Part shown: positions 6,545 to 14,144 of the stretch, one piece after another
Position numbering within the stretch: the first letter of the stretch is position 1
How the letters are laid out: the number at the start of each line of letters is the position of its first letter
Origin: Pedobacter sp. UBA5917
Lineage (GTDB): Bacteria > Bacteroidota > Bacteroidia > Sphingobacteriales > Sphingobacteriaceae
Reading direction: 5' to 3'
NCBI RefSeq assembly: GCF_002432345.1
Contig: NZ_DJDT01000042.1
Coordinates: forward strand, 1-28,730
DNA: 28,730 nucleotides
Position numbers and translations under genes: made by a program
The notes under the pieces: generated by a model
What the model saw: only the letters and a program-made list of their open reading frames with translations
The model's database searches: none
What the model was told of the DNA's origin: nothing

Positions 6545-7999
6545 ATGAATAACCTAGATTTAACAATATTGCTTAAAGATCTTCAGGCAATGCCCAAAGA
6601 ATCGGAATGGGTAGAATTTAAGGTTAATAATGGAAATCCGCAAGAAATAGGCGAATACATTGCAGCATTAAGTAATAGCGCATGTTACCAAAAGCAGAAA
6701 TATGCCTATCTCATTTATGGAGTAGAGGACAATACTCATCGTTTCGTTGGAACCAAATTTAAACCTAAGGCGGCAATGATTGGCAATCAAGAATTAGAAA
6801 ACTGGATTGCAACTCAACTCAATCCTAGGATTGACTTTAATATTTTTGAGCTACAGTTGAATGGTCTTAATTTTGTTATTTTCAAAATTTCGGCTACAAG
6901 GAGTCAACCAGTAAGTTTTCGTGGAATACCATTTATTAGAATTGGTAGTTATAAAAAGAACCTTGATGATCATCCTGAAAGAGAACGGGCCATTTGGAAT
7001 AAGCAAGATAATTATGTATTTGAGAAAGCAATTGCTATGGAACACGTCAGTGACGACGAGGTTCTCAAGTTTATTGATTATACAGGCTATTTTGATTTGA
7101 TAGATTTTCGTTTACCTGATAATAGAAAAGGTATAATAGAAAGATTACTTCAAGATAAAATTATTTTTAAAAATGGCGCTTGTTATGATATTACAAATTT
7201 GGGAGCGCTACTTTTTGCAAAGGATATGGAAAAGTTTGAATCTCTTTCTAGGCGAGCTATGCGCGTAGTTTTTTATGATGGGAATAATAGAATTAAAGCT
7301 ATAAAGGAACAGGTTGGTAAAAGGGGATATGCAGTTGGGTTTGAAGGATTAATAAAGTATTTTTCTGATAACCTTCCTTCTAACGAGATTATTGATGCTG
7401 CTTTACGTAGACAGGTAACACTTTATCCAATATTGGCGCTGAGAGAGCTCATCGCAAATGCAATTATTCACCAAGATTTCTCGATAATGGGCTCCTCACC
7501 TATGGTTGAAGTATTTAATAATAGAATTGAGATTACTAATCCTGGAAAGCCATTAATTGATCCATTGAGATTTGTTGACCATAGCCCAGAAAGTAGAAAT
7601 GAAATTCTTGCAAAGTTTATGAGAAGACTTAATATTTGCGAAGAGCGTGGAAGCGGGATTGATAAAGTAGTATTTGAATGTGAATTTAATCAATTGCCCG
7701 CTCATGAGGTCATTGTTGGAGATAATTATACAAGAATTATAATGTATGGACCTAAGAAACTTAGACAAATGGATAAAGCGGATAAAGTTAGAGCTTGTTA
7801 TTTACACGCATGTCTTAAGTATGTTTCAGGAGATATAATGACGAACCAAAGCTTACGTGAAAGATTTGGTATAGAAGAGCATAATTACTCAATTGCTTCG
7901 AGAATAATTGCTGATGCAATTGCTTCAGAATTAATCAAAGACTATGACGTAGATAACAAATCAAAAAAATTTGCAAAATATGTCCCATATTGGGTATAA
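6545..7999 (+). CDS. AlbA_2 / RecG-like ATP-binding regulator
   Basis: A protein of about 484 residues with three parts. An N-terminal AlbA_2 (Schlafen-type) nucleic-acid-binding domain covers residues about 10-130, with ESEWVEFKVN and GEYIAALSNSACY. A central HATPase_c_4-type domain covers about 290-390, with LRELIANAIIHQDFS, VFNNRIEITNPGKPL and EERGSGIDKVV. A C-terminal winged helix follows. Databases often call this class RecG-like helicase, but no helicase motifs are present. Such proteins are usually cytoplasmic and some belong to defence or mobile regions. The frame can start at TTG 6524; ATG 6545 (MNNLDL) is preferred. The gene is clearly more AT-rich than its neighbours and stands alone, suggesting acquisition by transfer. 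An inverted repeat just upstream may be its own operator. Confidence 0.82.
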   Translation: MNNLDLTILLKDLQAMPKESEWVEFKVNNGNPQEIGEYIAALSNSACYQKQKYAYLIYGVEDNTHRFVGTKFKPKAAMIGNQELENWIATQLNPRIDFNIFELQLNGLNFVIFKISATRSQPVSFRGIPFIRIGSYKKNLDDHPERERAIWNKQDNYVFEKAIAMEHVSDDEVLKFIDYTGYFDLIDFRLPDNRKGIIERLLQDKIIFKNGACYDITNLGALLFAKDMEKFESLSRRAMRVVFYDGNNRIKAIKEQVGKRGYAVGFEGLIKYFSDNLPSNEIIDAALRRQVTLYPILALRELIANAIIHQDFSIMGSSPMVEVFNNRIEITNPGKPLIDPLRFVDHSPESRNEILAKFMRRLNICEERGSGIDKVVFECEFNQLPAHEVIVGDNYTRIIMYGPKKLRQMDKADKVRACYLHACLKYVSGDIMTNQSLRERFGIEEHNYSIASRIIADAIASELIKDYDVDNKSKKFAKYVPYWV

Positions 8000-8338
8000 T
8001 CTTATGTGATGGTTATGTGATTTTTGAATATTTCTTCTTTTTAAGAAATTGGTTTTTAGTCACTTATGTTTTTGTTTTATGTGATTTTTAAGAATTTTAT
8101 GTGGATAAATGAGATAAAAGAAAACTAATTTGTAATAACAAATTTTTGAAATTAAGTAGATTTATGCGTCTGTTTAGAAAAATAAAGGTTTGAAATTGGG
8201 CTACCATTTATCGTCTTATTGATCACTTCTTTTTGAACTAAACTATTCCGATCCATGGTTCGTGTCGCCACGAACCAAATATCCCCTCACATTCAATAAC
8301 ATAACTCGTGTAACATTATTAATAGTTAGTCTATGGAT
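8000..8338. other. AT-rich intergenic region with two hairpins, no gene seen
   Basis: No convincing coding region. AATTTGT/ACAAATT (8127-8133 with 8138-8144, loop AATA) followed by a short T run could be a weak terminator for the AlbA_2 gene. A second, GC-rich hairpin lies at 8256-8277 and is listed separately. TTATGTGAT-like words recur just after the stop (8000-8100). Confidence 0.5.
8256..8277. repeat. Perfect 9-bp inverted repeat
   Basis: TGGTTCGTG (8256-8264) and CACGAACCA (8269-8277) are perfectly complementary around the tetraloop TCGC. No T run follows on either strand, so it is not a normal terminator. It could be a REP-like intergenic element or a regulator site upstream of the sulfur operon promoter. 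Confidence 0.6.
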
Positions 8339-8369
8339 TTTGTAGATTAAATATTTATCAATATGTTTG
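8339..8369 (+). promoter_or_regulatory. Bacteroidota-type promoter of the sulfur operon
   Basis: TTTG at 8339-8342, a 19-base spacer and TATGTTTG at 8362-8369 match the TTTG/TANNTTTG consensus exactly. The start point should fall around 8374-8377, directly at the ATG of the poly-cysteine ORF (8378) and about 320 bases before the SusC gene. Confidence 0.7.
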
Positions 8370-8377
8370 CGCTGATC

Positions 8378-8479
8378 ATGAATGCAACAATAACACCCCA
8401 AACCTCCTCTACCTCTGATATTAATCTTAAACGCTCTGTTTTAAATATCTATTTCCATGGGAATATGTGCTGTTGTTGA
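8378..8479 (+). CDS. Poly-cysteine upstream ORF (putative attenuator leader peptide)
   Basis: A 33-codon frame, ATG to TGA, ending Gly-Asn-Met-Cys-Cys-Cys-stop (TGC TGT TGT TGA at 8468-8479). It begins MNATITPQTSSTSD and contains KRSVLNIYFHG. It has no signal peptide. The predicted start point lies within about four bases of the ATG, so the message is nearly leaderless. Three consecutive codons of a rare amino acid right before the stop, at the head of an operon whose products oxidise sulfur, is the layout of a cysteine-sensing leader peptide: ribosome pausing at Cys codons would alter downstream expression. Poly-Cys leaderless ORFs acting this way are known in mycobacteria; for this organism it is inference. 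The peptide itself may have no function. Confidence 0.65.
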   Translation: MNATITPQTSSTSDINLKRSVLNIYFHGNMCCC

Positions 8480-8696
8480 TCTCGATTTTCTCCAAAAGTT
8501 ATAGGTTAAACCTATGGTACCCTAAAACCTGACCACCAATTCCCCTTAAATATGTGTTAAAATTATTGCCAAAAAAGAACCGGCAAGGAAGCCTCGCCGG
8601 TTACCATGGAATATCAGTTCTGTAACGCCAATCACGCACTGATACCCATCCAGCCTTATCCAATGAATTGAACCATTAACATAAAACCCGTTAAAT
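8480..8696 (+). promoter_or_regulatory. Long structured 5' leader of the sulfur operon
   Basis: Between the poly-Cys ORF and the SusC start lie 217 bases, presumably transcribed and untranslated. AGGTT at 8503-8507 can pair either with AACCT at 8509-8513 or with AACCT at 8526-8530, giving mutually exclusive small structures. A strong hairpin follows at 8578-8602. Long stretches are C-rich and G-poor, for example around 8529-8545 and 8617-8670, which would suit Rho loading. No Shine-Dalgarno is visible before ATG 8697. Together this fits attenuation, but no intrinsic terminator is present on the plus strand. Confidence 0.45.
8578..8602 (+). promoter_or_regulatory. Strong hairpin in the operon leader
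   Basis: AACCGGC (8578-8584) pairs perfectly with GCCGGTT (8596-8602), and an inner AGG/CCT extends the stem past one A-C mismatch to a loop AAG. The plus strand has no T run after it. On the minus strand it is followed by six T residues (AAAAAA at 8571-8576), so it could stop antisense transcription. Confidence 0.6.
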
Positions 8697-11600
8697 ATGG
8701 AAATATTTCTCCATAAGAAAAAACCATTCTTATTGGCCTGCCTCGTTTTGCTCCTAACCGTGCTGGCCGTACCCCTTAAAATTTTTGCACAGGTAGAGCC
8801 ACCGCCACTCATTAACTCCAAATTGGTAGGTACTGTAATCGATTCTTTAACCAAACAGCCATTGCCCGGTGTTGTAGTCCGTATTAAAGGAGTTACGCAC
8901 GTAGTTTCGACCGATGGTAATGGGAAATTTACATTTGTAACCGGCCAGAAACTGCCATATACCTTAATTTTAAGTTCTGTAGGTTACGAAACCAAAGAAA
9001 TTGTGGTGAGCACTAGTCCTACAACCATCAGGTTAAAAGAAGTAAACAGCCAGTTAAATGATGTAGTGGTAGTTGGCTACGGTACCCAGACCAGAAAATC
9101 GTTAACAGGTTCGGTTTCTACCATTGCAGTCGACGAAGTAAGGGCCAAACCAACTGCTACTTTTGCTGAGCAGTTACAAGGTAAAGCCCCGGGTTTGCAG
9201 GTAAGCACTTCTACCGGTGTTCCGGGTGATGGAATGTTTATCCGGATCCGTGGTACAACCTCTATCAACGCCAGTAACGATCCTTTGTATGTAATTGATG
9301 GTGTTTATGTAAACAGCGGATCATTACAGCGCATTACTACCCAGGGGCAGGCGAATAACCCGCTATCCGATATTAGTCCGGATGATATTGAAAGTGTTAC
9401 TGTTTTAAAAGATGCCGATGCAACGGCCATTTACGGTGCGCGTGCAGCCAATGGCGTAATCGTGATCACTACTAAACGCGGTAAATACAACACCGCGCCA
9501 AAAGTAAGTTTAAGTGCTTATGTAGGTGTGGCAAAAGCACCAAAATTGTGGGATCTGGTAACAGGGCCACAACATGCCGAACTGATCAACGAATTTTACC
9601 GCAATTCAAACGCCGATGCCATTGCCATTGCAGCTGCAAATGGAACAAGTCCGGCTACTACTTACAGGTTTCAGCCATTTAGGGCATTAACCGATAATCC
9701 TACTGCTTCGCCGGCACCACGTGGTTTACCACAGGATCAAAATACTTATGACCGTTTGAATAAAGCTTTCCGCACCGGACTTTTGCAGAACTACGATATT
9801 TCTGTTTCGGGTGGTAACGATAAAACCACTTATTATATTGGTGGAGGCTTAAATAAACAGGAAGCTACCCTTAAAACAAACGATTTTAGAAGGGGAAGTT
9901 TCAAGGTAAATATTGATCAGAAAATCAACGACTACGTAAAAATCGGAACCAGCAACATTCTTACCCAAACTTACCGCACCAATGCCCGTGTAGGCGATGG
10001 TCCGCAGGGTGGGATTTTACAATCGGCCCTCCATACACCAACCTATCTGCCAGAGTTTAATGCCGACGGAACACCTGGTAAATGGGCCGGTTTTGATAAC
10101 CTTGATGTGCTGCTGAACAATACCAATATGAACAGCACCAGTAACAGGTTGATCAGTAATTTATATGGCGAAGTAAATATTACTAAGGATTTAACCTTTA
10201 AAACCAGCTGGAGTGTTGATTATAACCAGTATAACGAATTTCAGTACTGGAACAGTTTAACCAACCTGGGTATTGCGAACAAAAACTTAGGTACCTCAAG
10301 TGTAAGCAATAACACCATCTGGACAAATGAACAGACCTTAAATTATAACCATGTTACCGGTAAGCATACCTTTGGAGCATTGATCGGTAATTCGTTACAG
10401 GGATCGATTTCCAACCAAACTTTAGCACAGGGGACCAATTTTCCGAACGATTCGTTTCAACAGATTGCCTCTGCGGCTACAACAACTTCATCAGCTTCAG
10501 AAACACAATACAGACTTTCTTCATTTTTCGCCCGTTTAAATTATAACTACGGTGGAAAATACTATGCAGTATTCAGTATTCGTGCCGATGGTTCTTCGCG
10601 TTTTGGTGCCAATCACCAATGGGGATATTTCCCTTCGGCAGGTTTGGCATGGCGTGTTAAACAAGAAAACTTCTTAAAGGATGTTGCTGTAATTTCGGAC
10701 TTAAAACTCCGTGGAAGTATTGGGGTAACCGGAAACCAGAACGGGATAAACGATTTTGCTTCACGTGGTTTATGGGGTGCCGGTGCCAACTATCAGAACA
10801 ATCCTGGTACGGTACCATCGCAATTGGCTAATCCCGATCTGAAATGGGAAAGCACACGCCAGGCCAATATCGGTTTCGATTTAAGTTTCTTTAAAGACAG
10901 ACTTACTTTGAGCGGTGATGTTTACGATAAATACACCAGCAACCTGTTGCTTAACCTGCCGCTGGCTTCGAGTAAAGGCTTTTCATCTATCCTTACCAAT
11001 GCCGGCGAAATGAGCAATAAAGGATTGGAACTGAACATCAGCAGTGTTAACCTCGATGGTGCATTGAAATGGAGTACCAATTTTAATATTTCGCGCAACA
11101 TCAATAAAATTGAAAAACTGCCTACGCCAGTGGTTGCCGCTTATGCCGCCGAACGTATGGTGCAAGGCTTATCGATGTACACTTTCTTTGTGTACAACCA
11201 GCTTTATGTTGATCCGCAGACTGGAAATGCCGTTTACGAAGATGCTGATCATAACGGCGTAATCAACGCAAATGATATTGTTCCGGTAGGTAATGCGCTG
11301 CCGAAATTTAATGGCGGTTTAACCAATAACCTCAGCTATAAAGGTTTCGATTTATCAGTGTTTTTCAACTTTGTTTATGGCAACAAGGTTTACAATAACA
11401 ACAACTATTTTCTTGAAGGTGGCGGTACCCGCGATGCCAACAGGGCAATGGATGTGTACCAGTTAGACCGCTGGCAGAAACCGGGCGATATTACCAATAT
11501 GCCAAGGTTAACCGCTTACGGACAGAATTATACCTTAAGCCCAACCAGCCGTAACATAGAGGATGGATCTTTCCTTCGCCTAAGCAATGTAACCCTGGGT

Positions 11601-11807
11601 TATAACCTGCCTAAAGATTTTATTAAAAAAGCCAGGATGAATTCGGTAAGAATATACGCCAGCGGTTCAAACCTTTGGTTGTGGACTAAATACAAAGGTC
11701 CGGATCCGGAGATCAATGTGTCATCATCGGCTACCGTACTCGGTTACGATTTAGGTACGCCACCTGTGCCACGTACTTTCCAGATAGGTGCAAACATTAC
11801 TTTTTAA
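8697..11807 (+). CDS. SusC/RagA-family TonB-linked outer-membrane transporter
   Basis: A 1036-residue outer-membrane protein, the standard SusC size. A signal peptide covers residues 1-32, ending PLKIFAQ. A carboxypeptidase-D-like regulatory domain (about 43-105, LVGTVIDSLTKQPLPGVVV) follows. Next come the TonB box/plug region with DVVVVGYGTQ, IRIRGTTSI and the SusC signature DADATAIYGARAANGVIVITTKRGK. The rest is a 22-strand barrel ending in the aromatic ANITF. With the SusD lipoprotein it forms a pedal-bin importer for oligomers or other large solutes. It is the first gene of the sulfur operon, so its cargo is presumably a sulfur-containing compound rather than a plain glycan; the sequence does not identify it. 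ATG 8697 gives a complete signal peptide. Confidence 0.95.
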   Translation: MEIFLHKKKPFLLACLVLLLTVLAVPLKIFAQVEPPPLINSKLVGTVIDSLTKQPLPGVVVRIKGVTHVVSTDGNGKFTFVTGQKLPYTLILSSVGYETKEIVVSTSPTTIRLKEVNSQLNDVVVVGYGTQTRKSLTGSVSTIAVDEVRAKPTATFAEQLQGKAPGLQVSTSTGVPGDGMFIRIRGTTSINASNDPLYVIDGVYVNSGSLQRITTQGQANNPLSDISPDDIESVTVLKDADATAIYGARAANGVIVITTKRGKYNTAPKVSLSAYVGVAKAPKLWDLVTGPQHAELINEFYRNSNADAIAIAAANGTSPATTYRFQPFRALTDNPTASPAPRGLPQDQNTYDRLNKAFRTGLLQNYDISVSGGNDKTTYYIGGGLNKQEATLKTNDFRRGSFKVNIDQKINDYVKIGTSNILTQTYRTNARVGDGPQGGILQSALHTPTYLPEFNADGTPGKWAGFDNLDVLLNNTNMNSTSNRLISNLYGEVNITKDLTFKTSWSVDYNQYNEFQYWNSLTNLGIANKNLGTSSVSNNTIWTNEQTLNYNHVTGKHTFGALIGNSLQGSISNQTLAQGTNFPNDSFQQIASAATTTSSASETQYRLSSFFARLNYNYGGKYYAVFSIRADGSSRFGANHQWGYFPSAGLAWRVKQENFLKDVAVISDLKLRGSIGVTGNQNGINDFASRGLWGAGANYQNNPGTVPSQLANPDLKWESTRQANIGFDLSFFKDRLTLSGDVYDKYTSNLLLNLPLASSKGFSSILTNAGEMSNKGLELNISSVNLDGALKWSTNFNISRNINKIEKLPTPVVAAYAAERMVQGLSMYTFFVYNQLYVDPQTGNAVYEDADHNGVINANDIVPVGNALPKFNGGLTNNLSYKGFDLSVFFNFVYGNKVYNNNNYFLEGGGTRDANRAMDVYQLDRWQKPGDITNMPRLTAYGQNYTLSPTSRNIEDGSFLRLSNVTLGYNLPKDFIKKARMNSVRIYASGSNLWLWTKYKGPDPEINVSSSATVLGYDLGTPPVPRTFQIGANITF

Positions 11808-11822
11808 ACCGAATAATCAATC

Positions 11823-13184
11823 ATGAAAAAAGTTATATACATATTCGCAGTCATTATCCTGTTCACTTCCTGCAAAAAGTTTCTGGAGGTACAGCCCCAG
11901 TTGCAGGTAGATCAGGATCAGGCCATCATCAATGCCGGTACTGCAGCCACTGCGGCAAATGGTTTATTTAACCTGCTGGCCGCCAACAGTTATTATGGCT
12001 CAAACTTTCCGGCACTGTCTTATTTATCTGCCGGAGATATCCAATGGTCGGGCTCGCAGTCTGATCCTAACGAGATTACCAAACACCTTACTTCTGCTAC
12101 AAACGGATATGTACAATCAGCATGGACGGCCATTTACAAAACCATTTCGCAGGCGAATTACATCATTGATAAGGTACCAACTGTTAGCGATCCGCTGCTT
12201 ACCACAACGCTAAAAAACCAATACCTTGGCGAGGCTTATTTTGTGCGTGCACTGGCTTATTTCGACTTGGCACGTGGTTGGGGTGGGGTACAACTGATCT
12301 TAAAAGCGACCAATAACTCATCAGATAACAGCGATATCCCACGCAGCAGTTTGGCTGATACTTATGCGCAGGTGCTAAAAGATTTAAACGCTGCCGAAAC
12401 TTTGGTGCCAACAGCCGTAAACCGTAACCGGGTTAGTTTGCGTACAGTGCAGGCGCTAAAAGCCAGATTTTACCTCTACCAAAAAAACTGGGCCTTGGCC
12501 GAGCAATTTGCCACTTCAGTAATCAACGATAATGCAAATTATTCGCTTGTAGCACCTTACAGTGCGTTTTTTGCCAATAATGCCGTAACTACAAACGAAT
12601 CGGTACTCGAACTGGCTTATACGACCTCGAACACTAACGGACACAGCAACTGGTGGTTGCCACCGGCTTTGGGCGGACGTAGGGAGTGGTCGCCGAACGA
12701 TGCTTTGGTTGCTTTGTTAAATAACCCAACCATTGGCGGTAACCGCAATACTTTAATAGCGCAAACCGCGCCTCCGGGCAATTTATGGTATGGCAAATTG
12801 TATTACCGCAATCCATTGGGTACGGACCCTGCTTATGTTATCCGCATTTCCGAATTATACCTCATCCGTTCTGAAGCGAGGGCACAACAAGGCAACCTCA
12901 TCGGTACAAATAGTGCACAAACCGATTTGAATTCCGTACGTAGCCGTGCGGGGCTTGGTGTAACAACTGCAGCTACTTTAAGTGAGATTTTATTGGCACT
13001 CGAAAAAGAACGTCAGGTAGAATTTCCTTTCGAAGCCGACCGCTGGTTTAACTTGGTGCGGACTGACCGTGCGCAAACGGTGCTGGCGCTACCCGATAAA
13101 CACCTTTATCTTTTCCCGATTCCTTATAACGAAACATTGGTTGATCCGCAATTAGGAGGAGCAAACCGTAACCCTGGTTATTAA
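11823..13184 (+). CDS. SusD/RagB-family surface lipoprotein
   Basis: A 453-residue substrate-capture lid for the preceding SusC protein. The lipobox FTSC gives lipidated Cys17 after a short hydrophobic leader, followed by KKFLEVQPQ, typical of SusD. Tetratricopeptide-like helices include YLGEAYFVRALAYFDLARGWGGV and the C-terminal RagB blocks RISELYLIRSEARAQQG and EKERQVEFPFEADRWFNLVRT, ending in a PIPYNETLVDP motif. It starts 15 bases after SusC. At this length it is on the short side for SusD but complete. It should sit on the outer face of the outer membrane. Confidence 0.95.
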   Translation: MKKVIYIFAVIILFTSCKKFLEVQPQLQVDQDQAIINAGTAATAANGLFNLLAANSYYGSNFPALSYLSAGDIQWSGSQSDPNEITKHLTSATNGYVQSAWTAIYKTISQANYIIDKVPTVSDPLLTTTLKNQYLGEAYFVRALAYFDLARGWGGVQLILKATNNSSDNSDIPRSSLADTYAQVLKDLNAAETLVPTAVNRNRVSLRTVQALKARFYLYQKNWALAEQFATSVINDNANYSLVAPYSAFFANNAVTTNESVLELAYTTSNTNGHSNWWLPPALGGRREWSPNDALVALLNNPTIGGNRNTLIAQTAPPGNLWYGKLYYRNPLGTDPAYVIRISELYLIRSEARAQQGNLIGTNSAQTDLNSVRSRAGLGVTTAATLSEILLALEKERQVEFPFEADRWFNLVRTDRAQTVLALPDKHLYLFPIPYNETLVDPQLGGANRNPGY

Positions 13185-13195
13185 AAATATTGATC

Positions 13196-14125
13196 ATGAA
13201 AAAATTAAGCATTTTTCTTTTGGCCTTAACCGCATTCGGTTATTCGGCCTTTGCCCAATCATCACCAATCACCGTAAAAAAATCTGATACCAGACACGGC
13301 CCCGAAAAAGGCAGTCTGTTGATTATTGGTGGTAATGTGGGTTCGCAACGTGATATCTGGGAGAAATTTACCGAACTCGCAGGAGGTAAAGATAAAGCCG
13401 TATTGGTGGTGGTTACTACCGCATCGGGCGATTCGGCGGCCTATGATAAAAAAGGGGTTGAGGAGGTAAAACGCCAAACAGGAATTAAAAACGTAACCCT
13501 TTTCCATACCAGCGATTTTAAGGAAGCCAATAGTGAAAAATTTATTGCCCCATTAAAAAATGCAACCGCTGTTTATTTTGAGGGTGGCCGCCAGTGGCGT
13601 ATCGCCGATTCTTACCTCAACACCCTTACCCATCAGGCATTTATCGATGTGCTGAACAGGGGAGGTGTAATTGCAGGCAGCTCGGCAGGGGCAAGTATTA
13701 TTGGCTCTTTTTTATGGAGGGGCGATACTAAAGGCGCACAGGTTTTGGTGGGCGACCATACTCAGGGCCTGGGGTTTCTTAAATATTCGGCCATCGATCA
13801 GCATTTATTGGTACGTAACCGCCAGTTCGATCTGGTTGATTTTATCCGTAATGCGCCCGATTTTATCGGCATTGGCCTGAACGAAGCAACAGCAATTTTG
13901 GTACAGCGCGATACTTTGCAGGTACTCGGACATTCTTTCGTGGCCATTTACGATTACAATACCATTATCAACAGCGGCGAAAAACATGTGGTAAATAATC
14001 GCGAAGATTTTACGGCTTCGAACGGACCTTTTTTCTTCCTCGGTGCAGGGCAGAAATACGATTTGGCCAAAAGGCAGGTAATTAAAGAACCGCGCAAACC
14101 GGGTAAGGCAGACGACGATCAATAA
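13196..14125 (+). CDS. Secreted S51 peptidase (cyanophycinase-like)
   Basis: A serine exopeptidase of family S51 (cyanophycinase/peptidase E), about 309 residues. Cyanophycinases cleave beta-Asp-Arg links; peptidase E cleaves Asp-X dipeptides. The nucleophile is Ser in GVIAGSSAGASIIG (residue 163). Other family marks are LLIIGGNVGSQRDIW, AVYFEGGRQWRIADSY and IDQHLLVRNRQFDLVDFI, the last holding a conserved His. A signal peptide (to about residue 20, ending SAFAQ) sends it to the periplasm, unlike cytoplasmic relatives. The frame opens at TTG 13190; ATG 13196 is preferred. It lies between SusD and the DoxX-like genes, so it probably trims the imported sulfur substrate, perhaps an acidic or isopeptide-linked peptide. 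The actual bond is unknown. Confidence 0.85.
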   Translation: MKKLSIFLLALTAFGYSAFAQSSPITVKKSDTRHGPEKGSLLIIGGNVGSQRDIWEKFTELAGGKDKAVLVVVTTASGDSAAYDKKGVEEVKRQTGIKNVTLFHTSDFKEANSEKFIAPLKNATAVYFEGGRQWRIADSYLNTLTHQAFIDVLNRGGVIAGSSAGASIIGSFLWRGDTKGAQVLVGDHTQGLGFLKYSAIDQHLLVRNRQFDLVDFIRNAPDFIGIGLNEATAILVQRDTLQVLGHSFVAIYDYNTIINSGEKHVVNNREDFTASNGPFFFLGAGQKYDLAKRQVIKEPRKPGKADDDQ

Positions 14126-14144
14126 CCTTAAAAAAAATAAAGCA

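Noticed and set aside
8578..8602. Leader hairpin read as an intrinsic terminator of the sulfur operon
   Set aside because: No T run follows it on the plus strand; only the minus strand has one.
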